Assembly (NCBI GenBank): GCA_005793295.1
Contig: SXSX01000026.1
Span: 1 to 5,910, forward strand
From: Burkholderiales bacterium
Lineage (GTDB): Bacteria > Pseudomonadota > Gammaproteobacteria > Burkholderiales > Burkholderiaceae_C
Direction of reading: 5' to 3'
Length of the DNA: 5,910 nt
Position 1 is the first letter of the stretch. Each line of letters opens with the position of its first letter. Shown piece by piece: positions 1 through 5,786 of this stretch. The notes under the pieces are model-generated. The model worked only from the letters and a program-made list of their open reading frames with translations. It was not told the DNA's origin and made no database searches. The position numbers and the translations under genes are program-made.

Positions 1-25
1 GAGCCAGGATCAAACTCTATAGTTC
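1..25 (-). rRNA. rrs: 16S ribosomal RNA, 5' end only (partial)
   Basis: The first 18 bases are the exact reverse complement of the conserved start of bacterial 16S rRNA (AGAGTTTGATCCTGGCTC). The gene is therefore on the minus strand and continues past the left edge of the window. Aligning the AGAG core with E. coli 16S positions 8-11 puts the mature 5' end near base 25. The preceding bases GAACTAT match the form usual in Burkholderiales 16S genes. Only about 25 bases are present, so finer taxonomy is not possible. The exact mature end could differ by a few bases. Confidence 0.95.
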
Positions 26-41
26 GATCTTGAATTGTTTT

Positions 42-55
42 GCACATTGCTGTGC
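42..55 (-). other. rrn leader hairpin with GCAA tetraloop
   Basis: Read on the minus strand, which is the transcribed rRNA leader, the bases are GCACA-GCAA-TGTGC. This is a perfect 5-bp stem closed by a loop of the GNRA class. It ends 17 bases before the inferred 16S 5' end. GNRA loops stabilise small stems and often act as docking sites for RNA or protein, so it may take part in 16S 5' processing or early folding. That role is inference; the fold itself is visible in the sequence. Confidence 0.55.
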
Positions 56-118
56 TACTCATAAATTGGAATCGACGTGATTTTCTTTGACGAATTTCAC
101 ATCTTTTTTACTTCATGA

Positions 119-176
119 GCGTTTGTTAGCTAATTAAAGCTAAGTTCTAAAGAACTTGGCAATCGCTTTCAAACGC
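119..176 (-). other. Structured segment of the rrn leader RNA
   Basis: A perfect 7-bp inverted repeat, GCGTTTG at 119-125 and CAAACGC at 170-176, can close a domain. Inside it are two small hairpins: TTAGCT/AGCTAA at 126-131 and 138-143, and AAGTTC/GAACTT at 142-147 and 152-157 with a 4-base loop. The two inner hairpins share bases 142-143, so they cannot both form in full. The domain starts about 17 bases after boxA in the transcript. rrn leaders are known to fold into transient structures that help 30S assembly and RNase processing; this is a good candidate for such a structure. Pairing was found by eye, without energy calculation. Confidence 0.5.
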
Positions 177-192
177 CCACGCTTATCGGCTG

Positions 193-209
193 TAAATTTT
201 TAAGGATCA
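193..209 (-). promoter_or_regulatory. rrn boxA antitermination site
   Basis: The minus strand reads TGATCCTTAAAAATTTA. It agrees with the E. coli leader boxA stretch TGCTCTTTAACAATTTA at 14 of 17 positions. It lies about 50 bases downstream of the inferred start of the proximal promoter and about 170 bases before 16S. In rrn operons boxA in the nascent RNA recruits NusB-NusE(S10) and the SuhB/NusA complex, which blocks Rho-dependent termination. The bases that follow (ACAGCCGATAAGCGTGGG) are those I recall after boxA in Burkholderiales rrn leaders. Confidence 0.8.
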
Positions 210-265
210 AAAACGACGCTTATTTCGTTTCTTTTTGTCTTACGCTGTGATCAGCGAAGCCTTCG

Positions 266-294
266 ATTATGACACACTTTTAACGCGCTTTAGA
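266..294 (-). promoter_or_regulatory. rrn proximal promoter (P2), sigma70 type
   Basis: On the minus strand a -10 box CATAAT (266-271) is preceded, after 17 bases, by TCTAAA (289-294), a poor -35 match. The segment just upstream (about 295-315) has short A and T tracts that could act as an UP element and make up for the weak -35. Transcription would start near base 259. The 12 bases beginning 3 bases after the -10 (AGGCTTCGCTGA) are almost the same as those at the same place in the distal promoter, which strongly supports this assignment. Confidence 0.6.
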
Positions 295-376
295 AAAAAT
301 GTGATTTTTTCTTGTCATTTCTCTGAGCCACTCCCCGAAATAATAAACCCACGCTTAATCTTCAGGGAAGCCTGCC

Positions 377-426
377 AGTATATGCCGGTTTACCCCTCCT
401 CGCAACATTCTTTGAGAAAATTGTTT
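377..426 (-). promoter_or_regulatory. rrn distal promoter (P1) with UP-like element
   Basis: The minus strand carries TTGCGA (400-405), a 17-base spacer and TATACT (377-382), a good sigma70 promoter. Five bases upstream of the -35 lies AAACAATTTTCTCAAA (411-426). It resembles the E. coli UP-element consensus (AAA, a W/T run, NNN, AAA) with one base fewer. The bases after the -10 (GGCAGGC) are GC-rich, as expected for a discriminator under stringent control by ppGpp/DksA. Start of transcription is inferred near base 370, giving a leader of about 345 bases. It points away from the plus-strand genes. Confidence 0.7.
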
Positions 427-488
427 AGACCGAATACGACCTTTTTATGCACACAGGCGAAATTTCCAGCGAGCGCGTTATTTCGCTT

Positions 489-517
489 TTCAAGTAGCGC
501 TCTCGGGACTCTACAAT
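489..517 (+). promoter_or_regulatory. Candidate promoter of the oxidoreductase gene
   Basis: TACAAT at 512-517 matches the -10 consensus at five of six positions. Seventeen bases upstream is TTCAAG (489-494), a weak -35 with three matches. Transcription would begin near 524, giving an untranslated leader of about 89 bases before the ATG at 613. A second AT-rich box, TATAAG at 533-538, is a possible alternative -10 but has no convincing -35. The poor -35 suggests that an activator may be needed, or that expression is low. Confidence 0.4.
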
Positions 518-524
518 TTAGGGC

Positions 525-548
525 GCTGCATATATAAGTTCATGCAGC
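525..548 (+). promoter_or_regulatory. Operator-like palindrome at the oxidoreductase promoter
   Basis: GCTGCAT (525-531) and ATGCAGC (542-548) form a perfect 7-bp inverted repeat around a 10-base AT-rich spacer (atataagttc). Half-site centres are 17 bases apart, about one and a half helical turns, a size that suits a dimeric helix-turn-helix repressor. The site starts at the inferred transcription start and overlaps the alternative -10 box. As RNA it could also form a 5' hairpin in the mRNA. No regulator gene is in the window, so the binding protein cannot be named. Confidence 0.4.
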
Positions 549-612
549 AAGGCTGTTGGTCGCCACGCCTTTTGATCCCTGTTGCACCATCAACCCCCAA
601 AAGAAAGCGCCT

Positions 613-2004
613 ATGTCATCACAGCCTCTAACCAAAAAATCCTTCGAAACCATTCAAGAGCCCGCTCGAAACATTGACGTTGTCCATCGCACGGATGTCT
701 TGGTCGTAGGTTCTGGCCCCGCGGGTCTTGCTGCAGCGTTAGCCGCAGCGCGAACGGGCGTACAAGTGACTTTGGTAGAGCGTTTTGGCTGTTTTGGTGG
801 CAACCTCACTGCGGTAGGCGTTGAAGGGTTCGCGTGGTATCGCCATGAACAAACCGTTGAAGCCAATGGCATTGGGCGTGAGTTTGAGGAACGGGCCAAA
901 GCGATGGGCGCGGCAGTACCGGAAGTGCAATCGCTGTCCTATGAAATTGATTCAGAGGGATTCAAGCTAGTAGCCGACCGATTGGTAGAAGAGGCTGGGA
1001 TTCACGCCATGCTGCACCGGATGTTCGTATCTCCGCTCATGGAGGGCGACACTATTATTGGTATTGTGGTCGAATCTAAAGCAGGCCGCGAAGCCATTCT
1101 CGCCCAGCGAGTGATCGACGCCACAGGGGATGCAGATATCGCCCACAGAGCGGGTGCGCCTACATTCAAAACACCGCTTGAGCACGTTCAAGCAGCTTCC
1201 GTCATGTTTCACCTAGCTGGCGTAAATAAGAAGGAATTTTTAGCTGGCGTACGTGCAGATCCACAAACCTACAAGGACTGGTCCACTGGCGAGTGGGAAA
1301 TAGAGACGTCTGGAAAAGAGGACGCGATGTTTTCTCCTTTTTTAGCCAAACCGTTTGCGCAAGCCATTCGCGACGGAGTCATACCCGCACATTTAAATAC
1401 GATTGGCGGCACCTGGGGAGCCATCCACGACACAGGCGAACTCACGTATATGAATCTGGTGCATTTGGCTGGTTGCGATGGCACGGATCCAGACAGCATG
1501 ACGCACCACGAGATCGATGGGCGCCGTCAAGCGATGTTGGCCATTGAGGCGCTGCGCCGCTACACGCCAGGGTGCAGCCAAGTTCGCCTTCGCAACTTTG
1601 CCATGACCATCGGGATTCGAGACACACGAAAAATTGATGCTCTGTACAACATGACGGAACACGACGTCAGAGAACAAGCCAGGTTTGATGACACGATCGG
1701 TATTTACCCAGAGTTTATTGACGGGTATGGCGTTCTCATTTTGCCGACCACCGGTCGCTATATGCACATTCCTTACCGCAGCATGCTGCCTAAAAAAGTC
1801 AAGAACCTGCTCGTCGCAGGCCGCGCAATCGGTGGCGATCGCATTGCTCACGCGGCGACCCGCAATATGGCTTGCTGCGCGGTTGCAGGCCAAGGCGCAG
1901 GAATTGCTGCAGCTTTGTCCGTAAAGGCCCAGGTGGAGTTGGACGATGTCAATATGTCCCACATCCAAAAGGAATTAGCAAAGCAAGGGGTTCGCTACCT
2001 GTAA
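613..2004 (+). CDS. FAD-dependent oxidoreductase, substrate unknown
   Basis: 463 residues from the ATG at 613. An N-terminal Rossmann dinucleotide-binding fold is clear: hydrophobic strand DVLVVG, then the glycine motif G33-S-G35-P-A-G38, and E56 at the end of the second strand (VTLVER), which binds the FAD ribose. It is followed by the F-G-C-F-G-G-N segment (58-64). The C-terminal flavin-closing part is also typical: NLLVAGRAIGGDR from residue 398, then ATRNMACCAVAGQGAG. Overall length and motifs fit the FAD_oxidored family (Pfam PF12831). No signal peptide or CxxxCxxC iron-sulfur motif is visible, so it is probably a soluble cytoplasmic flavoprotein. The start at 613 was preferred over a TTG at 556 because family proteins begin shortly before the glycine motif, and AAGAAAG (601-607) sits at ribosome-site distance. 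The reaction cannot be deduced. It is first in a co-directional gene run and is transcribed divergently from the rrn operon. Confidence 0.85.
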   Translation: MSSQPLTKKSFETIQEPARNIDVVHRTDVLVVGSGPAGLAAALAAARTGVQVTLVERFGCFGGNLTAVGVEGFAWYRHEQTVEANGIGREFEERAKAMGAAVPEVQSLSYEIDSEGFKLVADRLVEEAGIHAMLHRMFVSPLMEGDTIIGIVVESKAGREAILAQRVIDATGDADIAHRAGAPTFKTPLEHVQAASVMFHLAGVNKKEFLAGVRADPQTYKDWSTGEWEIETSGKEDAMFSPFLAKPFAQAIRDGVIPAHLNTIGGTWGAIHDTGELTYMNLVHLAGCDGTDPDSMTHHEIDGRRQAMLAIEALRRYTPGCSQVRLRNFAMTIGIRDTRKIDALYNMTEHDVREQARFDDTIGIYPEFIDGYGVLILPTTGRYMHIPYRSMLPKKVKNLLVAGRAIGGDRIAHAATRNMACCAVAGQGAGIAAALSVKAQVELDDVNMSHIQKELAKQGVRYL

Positions 2005-2042
2005 ATACCCAAAGCACGCCATCGCCTTCTACAATGCCTCGC

Positions 2043-3206
2043 ATGGCACAAGCTTTTGATATATGTATACGCGGTGCGGGCATTGTGGGGCGCAGTTTGG
2101 CTCTGCAACTCGCCTCGAAGCGCTTGCGTGTTGCGCTGGTTGAAACGCAATCCGAGGTAATGTCAGCAAATAAGGCGCATGCGCCTAGCGCAGACAGCCA
2201 CAGCGATGTTCGGGCATATGCGCTGAACCAAACCTCACGCGAATTGTTAGAAGGATTGCGTTGCTGGCCAGACAACACGCATGCAACACCCGTATTGCAG
2301 ATGGAAATTTTTGGCGACGGCCAAGGATCTACACGGTTTCATGCGGCTGATCAATCCACCCCCGCCCTGAATTGGATTGTTGACGTCCCCGCACTGGAAA
2401 AAAACCTCCGTGAAGCCGTAGGGTTTCAAAGCCGCATTGAAGTCGTCAAGTCTCCCCCACCTGCGGCTCTGACCGTCGTGTGCGAAGGTAAAGCCAGCCG
2501 GACGCGAGAAGAATTTGGCGTGGAATACACCACAACGCATTACCCCCAGTGGGCGCTGGCAGCTCGGGTTCAATGCGAAAAACCCCATGCGCAAACCGCA
2601 CGCCAATGGTTTAACCAACACGACGGGCTGGGTGAAATTCTGGCGTTTCTCCCGATCGGCGGAGCCGCAGGAAACACCTGTGCTTTGGTGTGGTCTGTCA
2701 GTCCTGAACGCGTCAAGGCTTTACAAGGTTTTGAGTCATCCGAGTTTTTGCAAGCGCTGGGGGTGGCGAGTCACAACATGCTGGGTGAGATGCAGTTAAT
2801 AGGCGAGCGCAATGTGTGGCCGCTGATGCACGCGTGTGCTGACCGTTGGTGCGGCATGGGCGTTCAAGGCAGCTGGGTTTTGGCTGGTGATGCCGCTCAC
2901 GCCGTTCATCCATTGGCCGGTCAAGGTTTGAATTTGGGACTCGGAGACGTCGCAGACCTTGCCAGTCGAATCGACGCTCGGCAGTTTTGGCGCAATGTGG
3001 GTGATATGCGGCTGCTTCGCCCCTATGAGCGGGCACGCAAGGCGGAATTCACGCTGATAGGCTCTACCGGAGATGCGCTTCAGCAGATTTTTTATCCGAA
3101 CCATCCTGCGATTCAAGCCCTTCGCAACTGGGGCCTCCAAGCCTTCGATTACAGCGGTCCGTTGAAATCATGGATTGCCAAACGCGCAATGGGTCATCAC
3201 CATTAA
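2043..3206 (+). CDS. UbiH/UbiF-type FAD-dependent monooxygenase
   Basis: 387 residues, in the class A flavin monooxygenase group that includes UbiH, UbiF, UbiI and COQ6, which hydroxylate the aromatic ring of ubiquinone precursors. Seen: FAD motif G11-A-G13-I-V-G16 with E34 ending the second strand; the R57-A-Y-A-L segment typical of Ubi hydroxylases; and the flavin-closing motif L280-A-G-D283-A-A-H-A-V-H-P-L-A-G-Q-G-L-N. The middle DG motif reads C147-E148-G149-K-A-S, with Glu in place of the usual Asp. Length is normal for the family. Which ring position it hydroxylates cannot be told from sequence alone. A start at 2034 (three residues longer) is equally readable; neither has a clear ribosome-binding site. 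I chose 2043 because the FAD strand follows at once. The gene begins 38 bases after the oxidoreductase and is followed by the dsbC-type gene. Confidence 0.85.
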   Translation: MAQAFDICIRGAGIVGRSLALQLASKRLRVALVETQSEVMSANKAHAPSADSHSDVRAYALNQTSRELLEGLRCWPDNTHATPVLQMEIFGDGQGSTRFHAADQSTPALNWIVDVPALEKNLREAVGFQSRIEVVKSPPPAALTVVCEGKASRTREEFGVEYTTTHYPQWALAARVQCEKPHAQTARQWFNQHDGLGEILAFLPIGGAAGNTCALVWSVSPERVKALQGFESSEFLQALGVASHNMLGEMQLIGERNVWPLMHACADRWCGMGVQGSWVLAGDAAHAVHPLAGQGLNLGLGDVADLASRIDARQFWRNVGDMRLLRPYERARKAEFTLIGSTGDALQQIFYPNHPAIQALRNWGLQAFDYSGPLKSWIAKRAMGHHH

Positions 3207-3219
3207 TTCAAATTTTTTT
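3188..3219 (+). terminator. Weak hairpin plus T-run between hydroxylase and dsbC-type gene
   Basis: AATGG (3188-3192) and CCATT (3200-3204) can pair with a 7-base loop, and seven T residues follow at 3213-3219. The stem is short and overlaps the hydroxylase stop codon, and the T-run starts 8 bases after it. This is a poor intrinsic terminator at best. It could cause partial attenuation, or the T/C-rich stretch up to 3234 may simply serve as an unstructured ribosome loading site for the next gene, which lacks a Shine-Dalgarno sequence. Confidence 0.2.
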
Positions 3220-3244
3220 GGTTTCTCTCTTTTTGAAATTACCT

Positions 3245-3973
3245 ATGCCAAGTCTGAATAAAGTCTTTTTTACTGCGCTCATTACTGCGCTGTGTTTTTG
3301 CTCGTTTGCGCAAGAATCTACGATTCGTAAAAACATCACCGAACGCATTCCGCAGCTCAAAGCCATTGATGAAGTCAATAAAACACCTATTCCTGGGATT
3401 TTTGAAATTCGCGTTAATGGAACTGAAATTTATTACACAGACGCCCAGGCCAATTATTTGATTGAGGGAAACTTGATCGATACACGGCAGAAACGCAACC
3501 TCACTGAAGCGCGTATTGAAAAACTGACCGCGGTGAAATTTGACACGCTGCCATTGAAAGATGCTTTTACGATCGTGCGAGGTAACGGGCAGCGCAAAGT
3601 AGCTGTCTTTGAGGATCCCAATTGTGGCTACTGTAAACGTTTTGAAAAAGACCTGCAAAAAGTAGACAACGTCACGGTTTACCTTTTTTTGTATCCCATT
3701 TTGGGGGCTGACTCCATGGAGAGGTCCAAAGCCATTTGGTGCGCCAAAGACCGTGGGATTGCTTGGCAAGATTGGATGTTACGCGACCAAATGGCGCCTA
3801 GCGCATCTTCGATGTGTGATGCCACCGCCTTAAACCGAAATGTGGAACTGGGGCGAAAGTACAAAATTAGCGGAACACCCACGTTGGTATTTATCGACGG
3901 CTCAAGGGTTCCAGGTGCCATTGACAGCAAAAAAATAGAGCAACTATTGACCGAAGCTGGCAAAGGCGGTTAA
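3245..3973 (+). CDS. dsbC: Periplasmic thiol:disulfide interchange protein, DsbC type
   Basis: 242 residues. A Sec signal peptide is clear: K6, a hydrophobic core (VFFTALITALCFC), and likely cleavage after S-F-A22 before Q23. Residues about 25-85 resemble the DsbC/DsbG N-terminal dimerisation domain. The thioredoxin-like domain carries the active site E-D-P-N-C127-G-Y-C130-K and the cis-proline loop S-G-T211-P212-T. C166 and C191 match the second, structural disulfide of DsbC. It should reshuffle wrong disulfides in the periplasm and be kept reduced by DsbD. CGYC is the DsbC form; DsbG usually has CPYC. The start at 3245 places the signal peptide at the N-terminus; the longer reading from 3170 would overlap the upstream gene. 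No Shine-Dalgarno is visible. Two further cysteines (C17, C19) lie in the signal peptide and do not form a lipobox. The stop is only 2 bases from the next start. Confidence 0.92.
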   Translation: MPSLNKVFFTALITALCFCSFAQESTIRKNITERIPQLKAIDEVNKTPIPGIFEIRVNGTEIYYTDAQANYLIEGNLIDTRQKRNLTEARIEKLTAVKFDTLPLKDAFTIVRGNGQRKVAVFEDPNCGYCKRFEKDLQKVDNVTVYLFLYPILGADSMERSKAIWCAKDRGIAWQDWMLRDQMAPSASSMCDATALNRNVELGRKYKISGTPTLVFIDGSRVPGAIDSKKIEQLLTEAGKGG

Positions 3974-3975
3974 CC

Positions 3976-5754
3976 ATGGCGGTCGTTCACTACTGCATTG
4001 AAGCCGCAGACTTACACGCCCACCTCTGGCGCGTGAAGATGACGATTGATCATCCAGCGACCACACAAATTCTTTCTTTACCCGCATGGATACCGGGGAG
4101 CTATATGGTGCGCGAGTTTTCTAAGCATTTACAAAAACTCGAATGCAAACAAAGTCAGCGCAAACTCCAAGTCGAGCAACTGGACAAGGCGAGTTGGGCG
4201 GTGGCGTGTGATGGTCAGTCCGCCCTGGAAGTGAGCTACGAGGTTTATGCCTTAGACAACTCCGTGCGCAGCGCTTGGCTTGACAGTTCACGTGGTTTTT
4301 TCAATCCAACCAGCCTGTGCTTGATGGCACAAGGCCTTACGGATAAACCGCACACCTTGGAGCTATGCAAGCCTTCAAACTCCAAGCACTGGCGTGTGGC
4401 TACAGGTTTACCGTCGATTAAAACCGACAAGCAAGGCTTTGGTCTTTACGGTGCGCCTGACTACGATGCGCTCGCCGATTGCCCTGTTGAAATGGGCGAA
4501 TTTTGGAGTGGTGAATTTTTAGCCTGTGGGGTTAAGCACCGCTTAGTAGTCGCCGGCGCTATGCCCTCCTTTGACAGTTCGCGCTTATTAAAAGATACAC
4601 AAAGAATATGCGAAACACACTTGCAGTTTTGGCACCATGAGGGGCTAACTTCAAGTAAAAATTTGGCCTCAAAAACGCCATTTTCGAGTTATGTCTTTTT
4701 ACTCAATGCTGTCGATGACAGCTATGGCGGCCTAGAGCACCGCAACTCTACAGCTTTGATCGCTGCCAGAAAAGACCTTCCCAGGGTCGGGGACACCAAA
4801 ACCAGCGAGGGTTACATCACGCTTTTGGGGCTGATCAGTCACGAGTACTTTCACACGTGGAACGTGAAGCGCTTACGCCCTGTTGAATTTACACAGTACG
4901 ACTACACACAAGAAAATTACACCCATTTACTTTGGTTTTTTGAAGGCTTCACCAGCTATTACGATGATTTGTTATTACGTCGCTCAGGATTGATCGACGA
5001 CGCTGGCTATTTCAAACTGCTGACCAAAACGATGAACCAAGTTTTCCAGACCCCAGGTCGGTTGGTTCAGTCGGTGGCCCAAGCCAGCATGGATGCGTGG
5101 GTGAAGTATTACCGCCAAGACGAAAACACGCCCAATTCGACAGTCAGTTACTACACCAAAGGTGCATTGGTTGCGGCGTGTTTAGACCTCAGCCTTCGAC
5201 AAAGCACGCCAGTGACACTGGACCACATCATGCGGGGACTGTGGGTGAGGTGCAAAGCTGGTCCCATGCAAGAAGAAGATCTTTTGGCGGTTTTACTAGA
5301 AAAAACGGGCCGGTCATGGCGTAAAGAAATAAGGTCGTGGGTTCACACCACCAAAGACTTACCCATCAAAGAATTGCTTGTGAAACAACAGCTCCAAGTT
5401 CTGGAAGAACCGGCTCAAATGGCGCAACGATTGGGAGTGCGAACTGTCGACTCCAACGGTGCAGTCCATATCAAAGTGGTGCTGCGCGGTGGAGCAGCAG
5501 AAGCAGCCGGGCTGTGTGCGGGGGATGAATGGGTAGGGATTGAATTGGGCAATCGAGCTGATGGGCAAGCATGGCGCATTAACAAAATAGAGGACCTTCT
5601 ACCTCTTTTGGCTGACCAGCGGAAAATGACTACCATCGTCTCACGCGACAAACGCTTGTTACGCTTAGCGCTCACACTCCCACCCAAGACAAGCACCTTG
5701 CGCATCCACAGCGCCAACCGTAAAACAAACCCTGGCCAAGCCCCTTGGCTATAG
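3976..5754 (+). CDS. M61 family zinc aminopeptidase with PDZ-like domain
   Basis: 592 residues, the usual size for the glycyl-aminopeptidase family M61. The N-terminal beta domain contains the P-G-S-Y-M-V-R-E-F signature. The catalytic domain shows G251-G-L-E254-H-R-N-S, the zinc motif H289-E290-Y-F-H293-T-W-N-V-K-R-L-R-P, and W-F-F-E323-G-F-T-S-Y-Y, whose Glu is the likely third zinc ligand. Further on is Y392-Y-T-K-G. Residues about 475-565 look like a PDZ domain, with a glycine-rich loop (RGGAAEAAGLCAGDEW). All metal and catalytic positions are intact. No signal peptide is seen, so it is probably cytoplasmic, removing N-terminal residues (Gly or Ala in studied members) from peptides. The ATG is 2 bases after the dsbC-type stop and AAGG at 3963-3966 can act as its ribosome site, which suggests translational coupling. 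The physiological substrate is unknown. Confidence 0.92.
   Translation: MAVVHYCIEAADLHAHLWRVKMTIDHPATTQILSLPAWIPGSYMVREFSKHLQKLECKQSQRKLQVEQLDKASWAVACDGQSALEVSYEVYALDNSVRSAWLDSSRGFFNPTSLCLMAQGLTDKPHTLELCKPSNSKHWRVATGLPSIKTDKQGFGLYGAPDYDALADCPVEMGEFWSGEFLACGVKHRLVVAGAMPSFDSSRLLKDTQRICETHLQFWHHEGLTSSKNLASKTPFSSYVFLLNAVDDSYGGLEHRNSTALIAARKDLPRVGDTKTSEGYITLLGLISHEYFHTWNVKRLRPVEFTQYDYTQENYTHLLWFFEGFTSYYDDLLLRRSGLIDDAGYFKLLTKTMNQVFQTPGRLVQSVAQASMDAWVKYYRQDENTPNSTVSYYTKGALVAACLDLSLRQSTPVTLDHIMRGLWVRCKAGPMQEEDLLAVLLEKTGRSWRKEIRSWVHTTKDLPIKELLVKQQLQVLEEPAQMAQRLGVRTVDSNGAVHIKVVLRGGAAEAAGLCAGDEWVGIELGNRADGQAWRINKIEDLLPLLADQRKMTTIVSRDKRLLRLALTLPPKTSTLRIHSANRKTNPGQAPWL
5733..5751 (+). other. Hairpin at the 3' end of the M61 peptidase gene
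   Basis: GCCAAG (5735-5740) and CTTGGC (5744-5749) pair perfectly around CCC; a G-U pair (5734/5750) and a T-A pair (5733/5751) extend the stem to 8 bp. It ends one base before the last base pair of the stop codon TAG (5752-5754). No T-run follows, so it is not an intrinsic terminator. It may protect the upstream mRNA from 3' exonucleases or be coincidental coding sequence. Confidence 0.35.
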
Positions 5755-5755
5755 T
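5750..5755 (+). promoter_or_regulatory. Possible -10 box for the enoyl-CoA hydratase gene
   Basis: TATAGT matches the -10 consensus at five of six positions, followed by GGGCTA, and lies 31 bases before the hydratase start. There is no recognisable -35 at 16-18 bases upstream and the box overlaps the M61 stop codon. It may give the hydratase its own transcript, but the evidence is thin. Confidence 0.25.
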
Positions 5756-5786
5756 GGGCTAACGCATCACAACCCCCTTACACACC

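Noticed and set aside
235..537. A 100-residue plus-strand open frame starting with TTG
   Set aside because: It lies antisense to the rrn leader and both rrn promoters, has no ribosome site and no recognisable motif. It is a chance frame in regulatory DNA.
556..612. Longer N-terminus for the oxidoreductase from TTG at 556
   Set aside because: The extra residues resemble no flavoprotein N-terminus, and the ATG at 613 puts the FAD motif at the usual distance with a plausible ribosome site.
1393..1968. A 191-residue minus-strand open frame inside the oxidoreductase gene
   Set aside because: It is antisense to a clear family member and shows no domain pattern; long shadow frames are expected opposite coding DNA of this composition.
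1872..2042. Longer hydroxylase reading overlapping the oxidoreductase
   Set aside because: The added residues come from the overlapping coding sequence in another frame; the Ubi-type FAD strand begins right after the ATG at 2043.
257..3151. A 13-base repeat (aagccttcgatta) at 257-269 and 3139-3151
   Set aside because: One copy is in the rrn promoter and the other inside the hydroxylase coding region; a single 13-base match in about 5.9 kb is compatible with chance.
3293..3303. Possible lipoprotein signal in the DsbC-type protein
   Set aside because: The cysteines at residues 17 and 19 are not preceded by a lipobox; S-F-A before Q23 fits signal peptidase I.
3239..3769. A 176-residue minus-strand open frame inside the dsbC-type gene
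   Set aside because: It is antisense to a protein with an intact signal peptide, CGYC site and cis-proline, and has no motif of its own.
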